Positions 33,177-41,762 of a stretch of 64,000 bases of DNA are shown in pieces. The translations under genes were made by a program, and so were the position numbers. The stretch is from Neoroseomonas marina (lineage in GTDB: Bacteria > Pseudomonadota > Alphaproteobacteria > Acetobacterales > Acetobacteraceae), in assembly GCF_012927745.1 (NCBI RefSeq), contig NZ_JABBKX010000002.1, forward strand, positions 927,394 through 991,393. Reading direction: 5' to 3'. The notes under the pieces are model-generated. The model was not told where the DNA came from, did not search any database, and saw only the letters and a program-made list of their open reading frames with translations. Position 1 is the stretch's first letter, and each line of letters starts with the position of its first letter.

Positions 33177-34079
33177 TCACGCCTTCCGCGCCTCTTGCGC
33201 CGCAATCGCGCGCGCCCGAACGAGAAGGGCCTGAGCCCGTTGTACGATCGGGATGTCGATCATCTTGCCGTCCAGGGACCAGGACCCGCGACCGGCGGCC
33301 GCCGCTTCCTTGTCCATGCGCACGATCGTCTCGGCCTTCGCCACAGCCTCGGGGCTCGGGCTGAAGCCGACGTTCAGCACCGGCACCTGCGACGGATGGA
33401 TCGCCGAGGCGCCGACGAAGCCGAAGGAGGCCGACAGCCGCACAACCTTCATGTAGGCGTCGAGATCCGAGTAGTCGGCTACGGTCCCGATCGTGCCCAT
33501 CGGCATCAGCCCATGCGCGCGCGCCGCCTGCAGGATCTGCTGCTTCGGCAACAGCATGGTCTCGGCGGTCGGCTCGCCCCCGAGCTCCGTCGCGAAGTCC
33601 TCCGCGCCGAGCGACATGCCGAGGTTGCGCGGCGTCGCGCGCGCGATCTCATGCGCCTGGTGCAGCGGCCCCGGTGCTTCGACGAGCACCATGAAGCGCA
33701 GCGTGCGGTCGGGGATGCCGCGCTTCTCTTCGAGCCGCGCCACCAGCTCGTCGAGGAGGCGGAGGTGGTCCGGTCCTTGAGCCTTGGTGATCATCAGCCC
33801 GTTCACGCCGGGCAGCACCGCGGCCTCGAGGTCGCGTACCGCCAGTTCGAGCGGCTGGTTGATGCGCACCAGGATGTCGGCGCGGCCTTCCTTGTGCAGG
33901 CGCTCGACGACGCCCGGCAGCTTCTTCCGCGCATCCTCCTTGTCGGCCGGGGCGATGCTGTCCTCGAGATCGAGCTGCAGCACGTCCGCCCCGCGGGAGG
34001 AGGCCTTGGCCACGAAGCGTTCCACGTTCACCGGCACGAAGAGGCCAGAACGCCAGACGGGATGGGCGGCAGCAGTCAT
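33177..34079 (-). CDS. HpcH/HpaI aldolase/citrate-lyase (CitE-like) family protein
   Basis: This 300-residue TIM-barrel protein resembles CitE and the malyl-CoA/citramalyl-CoA lyases. It shows GLFVPVNVERFVAKA, then ADVLQLDLEDSIAP with the acidic metal ligands, and SLGAEDFATELGG. It has the stand-alone length typical of CoA-ester lyases rather than of the citrate lyase complex. Its ATG overlaps the CoA-transferase stop, so the two act together: CoA transfer to an imported acid, then C-C cleavage of the hydroxyacyl-CoA. It is the last gene of a five-gene operon. Confidence 0.87.
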   Translation of the reverse strand: MTAAAHPVWRSGLFVPVNVERFVAKASSRGADVLQLDLEDSIAPADKEDARKKLPGVVERLHKEGRADILVRINQPLELAVRDLEAAVLPGVNGLMITKAQGPDHLRLLDELVARLEEKRGIPDRTLRFMVLVEAPGPLHQAHEIARATPRNLGMSLGAEDFATELGGEPTAETMLLPKQQILQAARAHGLMPMGTIGTVADYSDLDAYMKVVRLSASFGFVGASAIHPSQVPVLNVGFSPSPEAVAKAETIVRMDKEAAAAGRGSWSLDGKMIDIPIVQRAQALLVRARAIAAQEARKA

Positions 34080-35320
34080 CAGTCGCTCCTCGCGAGGCCG
34101 TTGGAGAGGCTCGCCTCGATCTCTGCCGCGGTCAGGCCGGCTTCGGCGAGGATCTCCCGCGTATGCTGGCCGAGGCGCGGCGCAGGCGCGCGGATCGCCC
34201 CGGGGGTGCCGGACAGGCGCACCGGCACGGCGTGCATCGGGAACTGGCCCATATCCTCGTCGGGATAGTCGGCGACCAGCGCGCGCGCGTGGACGTGCGG
34301 GTCCGCCAGGAAGCCGGTGATGTCGTACACCGGGCCGATGGTGACTTCCGCCTGCTCGAAGAAGGCGACGTTCTCCGCCTGGGTCCGCTCGGCGACGAAG
34401 GCGCCGATGATGTCGTCCAGCTCGACCCCATGCACGACGCGCTGCTCGTTGGTCTGGAAGCGCGGATCGTCGCAGAGCTCCGGCCGGCCGATGGACCGAA
34501 GGACGCGCATCGCCATCGGCTGGGTGGACGCGGACAGCGCCACCCATAGGTCATCCTTGGTGCGATAGACGTTGCGCGGCGCGGATCCGGTGCTGCGGCT
34601 GCCGGTGCGCGGCTTCACTGCACCGGTCAGCCGGTAATTTGCCGCCTGCGGCCCGAGCGAATTGTACAGCGGATCGAGCAGCGGAAGATCGATCACCTGG
34701 CCCTTGCCGCCGTTGATCTCGACCTCGCGCAGCGCGGCCATGGCGGCGAAGGCGCCGGTCAGGCCGGCGATGCTGTCGGCGAGATACATCGGCGGCAGCA
34801 CCGGCTCGCGATCCGCGAAGCCGTTCATGCTGGCGAATCCGGCGAAGCCCTCGACCAGCGTGCCGAAGCCCGGGCGGCGGCAATAGGGTCCGTCCTGCCC
34901 CCAGCCGGAGACACGGACGATGACGAGGCGCGGCTCGATCGCCAGCAGCGCCTCCGGGCCGAGGCCCATCGATTCCAGCGTCCCGGTGCGGAAGCTCTCG
35001 ACCAGCATCGCCGCGCCGGGAATCAGGCGGCGGATCAGGTCCACCGCGCCGGCGTGGCGGAACTCCATGCACAGGCTGCGCTTGCCGCGGCTGTGGATCT
35101 TCCAGGTGGTCTCCACGCCCTTCACGCGCCAGTGGCGCAGCGTGTCGCCCTCGCGCGGCTCCACCTTGATGACGTCGGCGCCGAAGTCGACGAGGTGCTG
35201 GGTCAACAGGTTGCCGGCCACGAGACGCGACAGGTCGATCACCTTGAGGCCGGATAGCGGCCCTGGAACGCCGGGCGTGTAGTCGGCCTTGGGCAGCGCG
35301 GGCAGGTCAGGCTGCGGCAT
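34079..35320 (-). CDS. class III CoA-transferase (CaiB/BaiF/Frc family)
   Basis: This 413-residue protein starts with GPLSGLKVIDLSRLVAGN and FGADVIKVEPREGDTLRHW, family hallmarks. D182 in YLADSIAGLTGA matches the catalytic aspartate that forms the mixed anhydride in formyl-CoA transferase. It moves CoA between carboxylic acids, for example from succinyl-CoA to an imported dicarboxylate. The start overlaps the ABC ATPase gene by 14 bases and the end overlaps the lyase gene. Confidence 0.92.
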   Translation of the reverse strand: MPQPDLPALPKADYTPGVPGPLSGLKVIDLSRLVAGNLLTQHLVDFGADVIKVEPREGDTLRHWRVKGVETTWKIHSRGKRSLCMEFRHAGAVDLIRRLIPGAAMLVESFRTGTLESMGLGPEALLAIEPRLVIVRVSGWGQDGPYCRRPGFGTLVEGFAGFASMNGFADREPVLPPMYLADSIAGLTGAFAAMAALREVEINGGKGQVIDLPLLDPLYNSLGPQAANYRLTGAVKPRTGSRSTGSAPRNVYRTKDDLWVALSASTQPMAMRVLRSIGRPELCDDPRFQTNEQRVVHGVELDDIIGAFVAERTQAENVAFFEQAEVTIGPVYDITGFLADPHVHARALVADYPDEDMGQFPMHAVPVRLSGTPGAIRAPAPRLGQHTREILAEAGLTAAEIEASLSNGLARSD

Positions 35321-36404
35321 TGGCAGCCCCCCGGAACAGGATGCACCCGGACCGCGGCAGCCAGAGGCGCACTGCGTCTGCATGAGGGGGTGTCTCGATC
35401 TCGAGACGCAGCGGCCCGCCGCCGAGGTCGAGGCCGACTTGCCAGCGGCCGCCGACATAGGACCGCGACAGCACGCGCGCCGTGATGACGGAGCCGTCCG
35501 GGGTGGCGCCTTCGCCCGACGCGGCCACGCGCATCTGCTCGGGGCGGAACGCCAGCATGACCTGGGCGCCGGACTCCGGCGGCCGTTCGGCCGCGATGTC
35601 CACGCGCTGACCATCGGCGAGTTCCAGCGTCGCCGCGCCGCCGGCGACAGCAGCGACCCTGGCCGGCAGGAAGTTGGTGGTGCCGATGAAATCCGCGACG
35701 AAGGGATCGGCGGGCCGCTCGTAGATGTCCTGCGGCGTGCCGAGTTGCGCAATGCGCCCGCCATTCATCACCACGATGCGGTCGGACAGCGACAATGCCT
35801 CGATCTGGTCGTGGGTTACGTAGATGGTCGTCAGGCCGAGCCGGGTGCGCAGCTCGGCGAGCCAGGTGCGCGCGCGGTCCCGCAGCTTGGCGTCGAGATT
35901 CGACAGCGGCTCGTCCAGCAGCAGGATGGACGGCTGGTAGACCAGGGTGCGCGCCAGCGCGACGCGCTGCTGCTGCCCGCCGGAGAGCATGTGCGGGTAG
36001 CGGTCGGCATAGGGCTCCATTTCGACCAGCGCGAGCACTTCCGCGATGCGGCGCTTCCGTTCGGCGGCCTTCACCTTGCGGAGAGTCAGCGGGAAGGCGA
36101 CGTTGTCGGCGACCGTCATGTGCGGCCACAGCGCATAGGACTGGAAGACAAGCCCGCAGCCGCGCGCTTCCGGCGGGAGATAAGTCCCGCGACTGCCGTC
36201 GAAATAGACCTTCCCACCGACGGTGATGCGCCCCGCATCCGGTCGGTCGAGGCCGGCGACGGCGGCGAGCGTCGTCGATTTGCCGCAGCCGGAGGGGCCC
36301 AACAGGGTGACGAACTCGCCGTCGGCGACGTGGATGGACACGTCGTCCACCGCGCGTACCTCGCCGAAGCGCTTGACCAGACCTTCGATCTTCAGATCAG
36401 CCAT
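35307..36404 (-). CDS. ABC importer ATP-binding protein (FbpC/PotA type)
   Basis: This 365-residue ATPase has Walker A GPSGCGKST (36-44), Q-loop VFQSYALWPHMTV, signature MLSGGQQQR, Walker B ILLLDEPLSNLD and a C-terminal TOBE regulatory domain (about 235-360). It pairs with the fused permease encoded upstream, which its gene overlaps by eight bases. This subfamily serves ferric iron, phosphonate, polyamine, thiamine and sugar-phosphate importers. Confidence 0.92.
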   Translation of the reverse strand: MADLKIEGLVKRFGEVRAVDDVSIHVADGEFVTLLGPSGCGKSTTLAAVAGLDRPDAGRITVGGKVYFDGSRGTYLPPEARGCGLVFQSYALWPHMTVADNVAFPLTLRKVKAAERKRRIAEVLALVEMEPYADRYPHMLSGGQQQRVALARTLVYQPSILLLDEPLSNLDAKLRDRARTWLAELRTRLGLTTIYVTHDQIEALSLSDRIVVMNGGRIAQLGTPQDIYERPADPFVADFIGTTNFLPARVAAVAGGAATLELADGQRVDIAAERPPESGAQVMLAFRPEQMRVAASGEGATPDGSVITARVLSRSYVGGRWQVGLDLGGGPLRLEIETPPHADAVRLWLPRSGCILFRGAANAAA

Positions 36405-38121
36405 GGAGTTTCACTCCGAAAATGGTGCGCGCGGTCGTGATGCAGACCGCGATGACGACGACCTGGATGGCTGCGAGGCTGGCGACGACGCCCACTTCCC
36501 CTTGGACCCAGGTCTGCAGCAAGGCTGTGCCGATCACCTCGCTGCCCGGGGCGAAGAGGAAGATCGCGGTCGAGTATTCCTTGAAGAAGGAGATGAAGAG
36601 GATGGTGTAGCAGGCGACCAGCGCAGGGCGCATGAGCGGCGCCATGATGCGGCGCGTGGTTGTCCACCAGTCCGCGCCCTGCACGCGCGCGGCGCGGTCG
36701 AGATCCGGGCTGACCTGCAGCAGCATCGGCGCGACGGCGCCGAGGCCGGTCGGGATGAAGCGCATGGTGAAGGCGATCACCAGGATCCAGATCGAGTTGC
36801 GGATGCCACCGAGGCCCGGCAGCAGCGCGAAGGCGTAGAAGAAGCCGATGCCGGCGACGACCCCGGGGATCGCGCGCGGGAACAGCGCCGTATAGTGCAG
36901 GGCGTTGCGGAAGCGGAACTCCGACCGGTGCACGATCAGCGCGATCATGCCGATCAGGGCCGTCGCGCCGGCGGCGCCGACCAGGCTCACCACGAAGGAA
37001 TTCGTGATGGACCGCGCATAGACCGGCTCACGCCACAGGATCTCGAAGTTCTCGAGGGTGAGGACATCGACGAGCGGCACCATCGGCGACAGGAACGACG
37101 TGAAGGCGCGCAGCACCAGCATGCCGATCGGCGCGACGCCGGTCAGCACGACATAGGCGACGCAAGCGGCGAAGAGAGGCCAGCGCAGCCCGCCGAGCCG
37201 GAAGGGCCGCGGCCGTGTGGCCTTGCCGCCGAGCGTGACGAAGCGGCGCGTGTTGCCGAGCAGTCGGCCCTGCAGCCAGACCAGGAACACGATCACCACC
37301 AGCATGAGCGCGGCGGCCGTCGCCACCAGCCCGTGGTCGGGGCGCGGGGATGTGGCGCTGATGTTGTAGAGGAAGGTGGTGAGCACGGTGACACCGGCAG
37401 GCTCGCCGAAGATCAGCGGCACCGACAGCAGCTCGAGCCCGATCGTGAAGTTCAGCACCGCGCTGTAGGCGATCGCCGGCATCATCAGCGGCAATGTGAT
37501 GCGCCACAGCGTGCGGAAGGTCCCGGCGCCGGAGACGCGTGCCGCTTCCTCGAGCGTCGGGTCGGTCATGCCGGCGGAGGACAGGCAGTAGAGATAGGCG
37601 AGCGGTGCCTGCGATACGCCGGCGATGACCGCCATGCCGCCGATCGAATAGAGGTTCCACGGCGCTTCGCCGAGGATGGACTGCCAGAACAGCGTGATGT
37701 AGCCGGCCGGTCCGTAGATCGAGTACCAGCCGAAGGAGAGCACCAGCGCCGACAGGTAGATCGGCCACAGGAACAGCTCTCCGAGCACGCGCGCGCCGGG
37801 CAAGTCGGTGCGGCCGAACAGGATGGCGGCCGCCGTGCCGAAGACCTGAGCGACGATGGTGGAGAGCGCCGCCAGCAGGAAGGTGTTCCACAGGACGGTG
37901 CCGAAGCCGTCCGTCTGCGCCAGGCGCGCGAAGTTGCCGAGGGTCAGGCGCGCATCGTGGTCGTACAACGCGCCGGTCAGGAACGATTGGTACAGGATCG
38001 GCACCAGCGGTGCCGCGACCAGCACCACCACCAGCGCGGCCATGCCGTACTGAATCGGCACCTCACGGCGGAAACGGCCCGGGGCGGCAGCCGCCCCGGG
38101 TTCGGCAATGGCGTTGCTCAT
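36397..38121 (-). CDS. ABC importer permease, two fused domains (FbpB type)
   Basis: This 574-residue inner-membrane protein has two homologous permease halves (about 20-280 and 310-565) with roughly six helices each, as in FbpB/PhnV-type iron and phosphonate importers. Coupling motifs appear as EAARVSGAGTFRTLWRITLP in the first half and RAARVQGADWWTTTRRIM in the second. It starts four bases after the binding-protein stop and overlaps the ATPase gene. Confidence 0.9.
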   Translation of the reverse strand: MSNAIAEPGAAAAPGRFRREVPIQYGMAALVVVLVAAPLVPILYQSFLTGALYDHDARLTLGNFARLAQTDGFGTVLWNTFLLAALSTIVAQVFGTAAAILFGRTDLPGARVLGELFLWPIYLSALVLSFGWYSIYGPAGYITLFWQSILGEAPWNLYSIGGMAVIAGVSQAPLAYLYCLSSAGMTDPTLEEAARVSGAGTFRTLWRITLPLMMPAIAYSAVLNFTIGLELLSVPLIFGEPAGVTVLTTFLYNISATSPRPDHGLVATAAALMLVVIVFLVWLQGRLLGNTRRFVTLGGKATRPRPFRLGGLRWPLFAACVAYVVLTGVAPIGMLVLRAFTSFLSPMVPLVDVLTLENFEILWREPVYARSITNSFVVSLVGAAGATALIGMIALIVHRSEFRFRNALHYTALFPRAIPGVVAGIGFFYAFALLPGLGGIRNSIWILVIAFTMRFIPTGLGAVAPMLLQVSPDLDRAARVQGADWWTTTRRIMAPLMRPALVACYTILFISFFKEYSTAIFLFAPGSEVIGTALLQTWVQGEVGVVASLAAIQVVVIAVCITTARTIFGVKLHG

Positions 38122-38125
38122 CGCG

Positions 38126-39280
38126 TCAGCGGACGCCGTAGGCGGTGCGCCAGCGCTCGAGGAAGCTGTCGTAGTCGGTCACCATCTTGGGGTCGTAGCT
38201 GATGAAGGCCATGTTCTGCTCCCCGCCGATCGCCTCGGAGATCGAGCTGAAGGTGTGGCGGATGCCGTCGCCCGGACGGACATCCGGCCGCGCCGGTGTC
38301 AGCCCGCCGCGGCCGAAGGCCTGCTGGCCTTCGGCGGAGGCGATGTAGTCGAGCATCAGCTTCGCCGCGTTGACATTGCGCGAGCCCTTCGGCACGCCGA
38401 CGCCGCGCACGACGACGGGCTGTCCATCCCCGATGAAGTTCCAGCCAAGGACGCGGGCGCGCGCGGCGTCGTTGAGCCGCGGCCAGAAGGTGATGGCCGA
38501 GACGAACCAGCCCATCACGTATTCGCCGGCGGTCACCTTCTCGGTCATCGGGCCGCCGGAGCGTTCCCAGCGCGGCTGCAGCTCGGCGAGCTGCCGGAAC
38601 CAGTTCCAGGCCTGGTCACCATGCTGGCGCACGAAGGCGTAGTTGCCGGAATAGCCGAGCCCGCTGTTGTGCGCGCCGTAACTGGTGATCTTGCTGCGCC
38701 ACGGTCCGCGGTTGGCCAAGGCGCGTTCCACGAACTGCGCGAAGGTCTTGGGCGCCTGCGCGTCGGGCACCAGCATCTTGTTGTAGATGAACACCAGCGG
38801 ATCGGCCGAGCAGGTGTAGACGCCGGGGATCGGCTTCGCCCAGGCCGGCCAGGCGGCGTCCTCCGGCGACTTGTAGTCAAGGATCTCGCTGCGGGCCTGG
38901 AGCTGCAGCCAGCCGGCGGGATCGGGGGTCGCGAGCAGGTCGCCGGTGCGTGCGTTGGTTCCGCGCTCGGCGAGGTAGCGCTCGAAGACGTCACGCGTGT
39001 TGGGCAAGTCCAGCGTCTCGACGCGAATGCCGGGGTAGCGGGCATTGTAGCCCTGGATAACCGGGCGCCAGTTCTCCGGCGACATCACGGAATAGATGAG
39101 CAGCGAGCCCTCGCGCTGCGCAGCGGCCACGATCTCGTCGTAGCCGGTCGGATAGTTCGCTGGCGCGCCCTGTCCCGAGGGACGCGCACCCTGCGCGAAA
39201 GCCGGGCGGGCCAGCGTGTCGGCGGCGAAAGCGCCGGCAACGGGGAGCGACAGCACCGAACGGCGCCGGATCGTGGTCAT
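38126..39280 (-). CDS. ABC importer periplasmic binding protein (family 1, AfuA-like)
   Basis: This 384-residue protein has a twin-arginine-like signal (TIRRRSVLSLPVAGAFAADT, cleavage near AFA-QG) and the type II periplasmic fold seen in iron/phosphonate binding proteins: GSLLIYSVMSPENWRPVIQG, then DLLATPDPAGWLQLQ, and YNKMLVPDAQAPKTFAQF. It is the first gene of the operon. The ATG at 39280 is preferred; the frame is open upstream into the regulatory region. The context (CoA-transferase and lyase) points to an organic acid rather than iron as ligand. Confidence 0.9.
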   Translation of the reverse strand: MTTIRRRSVLSLPVAGAFAADTLARPAFAQGARPSGQGAPANYPTGYDEIVAAAQREGSLLIYSVMSPENWRPVIQGYNARYPGIRVETLDLPNTRDVFERYLAERGTNARTGDLLATPDPAGWLQLQARSEILDYKSPEDAAWPAWAKPIPGVYTCSADPLVFIYNKMLVPDAQAPKTFAQFVERALANRGPWRSKITSYGAHNSGLGYSGNYAFVRQHGDQAWNWFRQLAELQPRWERSGGPMTEKVTAGEYVMGWFVSAITFWPRLNDAARARVLGWNFIGDGQPVVVRGVGVPKGSRNVNAAKLMLDYIASAEGQQAFGRGGLTPARPDVRPGDGIRHTFSSISEAIGGEQNMAFISYDPKMVTDYDSFLERWRTAYGVR

Positions 39281-39360
39281 GGCCTCGTTTCCTTCCCGGG
39301 GGCGGTCGTGGCAGCGACCACCTGCATCGTGTTGTTGCTTCGAGCTTGCCGCTCGCGACA

Positions 39361-39415
39361 ATTGGCGCAAGAATTGGCGCCAATTCATGCTAGGCTGTGC
39401 CGCCCACTGTCGCAA
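39361..39415. promoter_or_regulatory. GntR operator and minus-strand promoter
   Basis: AATTGGCGCCAATT at 39372-39385 is a perfect 14-bp palindrome. A second half-site, ATTGGCGC at 39361-39368, lies 12 bases away in the same orientation. On the minus strand TTGCGA (complement of 39410-39415) and TAGCAT (complement of 39387-39392) are spaced by 17 bases and point at the ABC operon, so the palindrome lies just downstream of that -10. The GntR gene starts 58 bases after the palindrome on the other side. Together these make a compact repressor-operator for divergent transcription. Confidence 0.75.
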
Positions 39416-39443
39416 GGCGGTTTTTCCCGAGGAAACTCGATCC

Positions 39444-40097
39444 ATGAACGTTCAGCAGCGGCCGAAGCGCGGCCTCGCGATGGAAATCGCCATGCTGATC
39501 CGGTGCGGCGAGTACCGCGCGGGCGAGTGGCTGCGGCAGATCGACCTCGAGCAACGGCTCGGCGCCAATCGCTTCGACGTCCGGACGGCGCTGGCGGAAC
39601 TGGCGCTGCGCGGCACCGTGCAGCATGTGCCGAACCGGGGTTTCCGCGTCTCCTCCTTCGATCGCGTGCGGCTGCGGCAGATGCTGGAGGTCCGGGTTCT
39701 GCTGGAAGTCGAGGCGGCGGTGGCGGCGCTGCCGCATGTGGACGCGGCGGCGCTGGAGGTGCTGCGCGGGGAGATGTTGGCCTTCGAGCTGGCCGCGGAG
39801 GGTGGCACGCGCGCCGAGCAGAATCGAGCGAACCTCGCCTTCCATGACGGGCTGTACGCGCTGACCCCCAATCGCGCGCTGGCGGAGATGGTGACCGAGG
39901 TGCGGGAGCGTGCGCGCCTGTGGCCGACTGCGTTGTGGCCGTCGGCTGGGGCCCTGCGGCAGAGCGTGGAGGGGCACCGCCAGATCATGATGGCGCTGGA
40001 ACGGGCTGACGCCGCGGCTCTGGCCGACTCGGTGCGGGCGCATATCCGGAACTCGATCGCCAATGATCCGTCACTGGAAGTGGCAGGGGAGTCGTGA
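39444..40097 (+). CDS. GntR-family regulator, FadR/FCD type
   Basis: This 217-residue protein has an N-terminal winged HTH (residues 8-75, with RQIDLEQRLGANRFDVRTAL and a GFRVSSF wing) and a helical FCD effector domain (80-210). GAGGAA precedes the ATG. It is divergent from the ABC/CoA-transferase/lyase operon and separated from it by the palindrome at 39372-39385. FCD regulators usually sense organic acids, which supports an acid as the operon's substrate. Confidence 0.92.
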   Translation: MNVQQRPKRGLAMEIAMLIRCGEYRAGEWLRQIDLEQRLGANRFDVRTALAELALRGTVQHVPNRGFRVSSFDRVRLRQMLEVRVLLEVEAAVAALPHVDAAALEVLRGEMLAFELAAEGGTRAEQNRANLAFHDGLYALTPNRALAEMVTEVRERARLWPTALWPSAGALRQSVEGHRQIMMALERADAAALADSVRAHIRNSIANDPSLEVAGES

Positions 40098-40160
40098 GGC
40101 CAGGATCACCGGAGGTTGACGGAGCGGGATATCCCGGGCTTTGGCCGTGTCGGCTACACC

Positions 40161-40766
40161 ATGCGGACCATGATGACATTCCTGAGCAGCGAGGTTCTGG
40201 AGGATCTCCGCCGCCGATACGCCGAGCCGCACCGCAGGGCGCATACATGGGATCGGGTCGCTGAGCTGCTGCGTTGTGCTGAAGATGTCGTCAACGGCAT
40301 TGCCGAGCCGCCGGCATTCATCCTGGCGATCCTGTTTCACCGAGCGGTGTTCGATCCGCGGACGAGCGATTCCGCGGCACGCAGCGCGGAGCTGTTGCGG
40401 CGCGCGATCGGCCCTGCCGTTCCGATGCGGACGCTGGATCGCGCCGCCGCACTGATCCTCGCCATCGACGGGGGTGAGATACCAGAGACCGACGATCCGT
40501 CGCTGCGCGGGGATGCGGCATTGCTCCTCGACTTCCGCAACGCTGTGCTCGGCAGTGACTATCGGCGTTTCGCGGCCTACGAGCAGGCCTTGCGTGTTGA
40601 AGCCGCGCATTTGGCCCCCGAGCGATATGACATGGCGCGTTCGGCTGCCTTGCGGATGTTGCTCTGGCGGGACCGCATCTTTTTCACCGATCGATTCTAC
40701 CTGGCCTGCGAGAAGCGGGCGCGCCGGAACATCCAGGCCGTCATTGCGCATCACGAAGCGGCGTAG
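40161..40766 (+). CDS. degenerate HD-domain protein (COG4339-like)
   Basis: The protein has 201 residues from the ATG at 40161; starts at 40170 or 40173 are also possible. The order of motifs matches the predicted HD-superfamily phosphohydrolases of COG4339: RRRYAEPHRRAHTWDRV, LFHRAVFDP, ARSAELL, and LRGDAALLLDFRNAVLGSDY. The metal ligands seem lost. The HD pair reads HR, the second histidine of the N-terminal helix is R in TWDRV, and the usual AT..H motif reads AIDGG. It is probably a catalytically dead scaffold or decaying gene. It follows the GntR gene by 63 bases and is of unknown role. Confidence 0.65.
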   Translation: MRTMMTFLSSEVLEDLRRRYAEPHRRAHTWDRVAELLRCAEDVVNGIAEPPAFILAILFHRAVFDPRTSDSAARSAELLRRAIGPAVPMRTLDRAAALILAIDGGEIPETDDPSLRGDAALLLDFRNAVLGSDYRRFAAYEQALRVEAAHLAPERYDMARSAALRMLLWRDRIFFTDRFYLACEKRARRNIQAVIAHHEAA

Positions 40767-40903
40767 GGCGAAACCCCAGTCTGCCATACCATCGGCGGCG
40801 CGTCATGAGGATCAGCCCCTAGGCCATCAGGAGCAGTTCGAAAGCGATCATGCCAGAAGCGCCATGAGTGCCAGGTTGAGCGAGGGATCGCTCGGCACAG
40901 CGC

Positions 40904-41100
40904 ATGGGCATCCGGCGTCGCGTGGGGCGCAATCTGAGCGGGTTGCGCGACGAACGTGGCCTCAATCAGAAGGAGCCTGCCTTTGACGCGGACGACGTCG
41001 ATGTTCAGTTCACGTGGTCTCTATGCCGCGATCCCCTTTGGAGGCAGAGCGTGATCCTCGGCTCCTCCGTCGCGAGTCTGCGCGAGACTGAGCCAGAACT
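40904..41100 (+). pseudogene. fused remnants: XRE-type HTH and a WSLCRDLL-type small protein
   Basis: The reading frame from 40904 gives RRRVGRNLSGLRDERGLNQK, which looks like the first helices of an XRE-family HTH. It then runs abruptly into FDADDVDVQFTWSLCRDPL. That second piece resembles the C-terminus DADAVFAWSLCRDLL of the small protein at 50740-51033. Neither domain is complete, so this is a composite relic. The rest of the 40767-41167 gap contains nothing recognisable. Confidence 0.5.
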
Positions 41101-41167
41101 TCTCGCCCCGATCCAGTCGCGCATGAGAGTATCCTGCAGAACACGATAAAGGGGGCTTCGAACGACG

Positions 41168-41602
41168 ATGACACAGGACAAGGACAACCTGCTGAAGCTG
41201 ACAGCGTCGATCGTCGCCGCGCACGTCTCCCACAACCCGGTTCCGACCGGCGACCTGCCTGCGTTGATCACAGGCGTCTATTCATCCCTGGTGGGCACGC
41301 GGGAGGCGATGGAGACGCCGGCTTCGGCAAAGGCCGAGCCCGCCGTGCCGATCAGGCGATCCATCCGGCGCGACCATCTGGTCTGTCTGGAGGATGGCCG
41401 GAAGCTCAAGATGCTCAAGCGGTACCTGGCCACAGCGTACAATCTGACGCCCGACCAGTACCGGCATAAGTGGGGGCTGCCGTCGGACTATCCCATGGTG
41501 GCGCCTTCCTACTCGGAGCGGCGGTCGGCGCTTGCCAAGGAAATTGGCCTAGGTTCTGGCGGCCGCCGCGGTGCGGTCGCTGCGAGCACACGGAAGAAGT
41601 AG
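41168..41602 (+). CDS. Ros/MucR-family transcriptional regulator lacking zinc ligands
   Basis: This 144-residue protein has the Ros/MucR DNA-binding domain at residues 70-128: VCLEDGRKLKMLKRYL, then LTPDQYRHKWGLPSDYPMVA and SERRSALAKEIGLG. In zinc-binding members four residues (Cys-x2-Cys and two His) hold the metal. Here only C73 remains; the other positions are D76, Y86 and Y91. Some rhizobial family members are known to fold without zinc, so it may still bind AT-rich DNA. The C-terminus is Arg/Lys-rich. MucR-like proteins act as global silencers in alphaproteobacteria. Confidence 0.87.
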   Translation: MTQDKDNLLKLTASIVAAHVSHNPVPTGDLPALITGVYSSLVGTREAMETPASAKAEPAVPIRRSIRRDHLVCLEDGRKLKMLKRYLATAYNLTPDQYRHKWGLPSDYPMVAPSYSERRSALAKEIGLGSGGRRGAVAASTRKK

Positions 41603-41762
41603 ATCGAGATGGAGGCGGAGTGACTCCTCACCGTAGCTGCTGTCATCCCGCCAGGATCGGTGACACGCAGATCGCGCTTTGACGCATGGTGCTGGAGCCT
41701 ACCGATCACGTCAGCACCGGCACCTCTCGCCGTACGCGTGTCGGTAGCCGCACCACGTGCAC

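Noticed and set aside
41688..41718. GGTGCTG/CAGCACC inverted repeat between mucR-like and binding-protein genes
   Set aside because: Seven base pairs with a 17-base loop and no T-run; not a convincing terminator.
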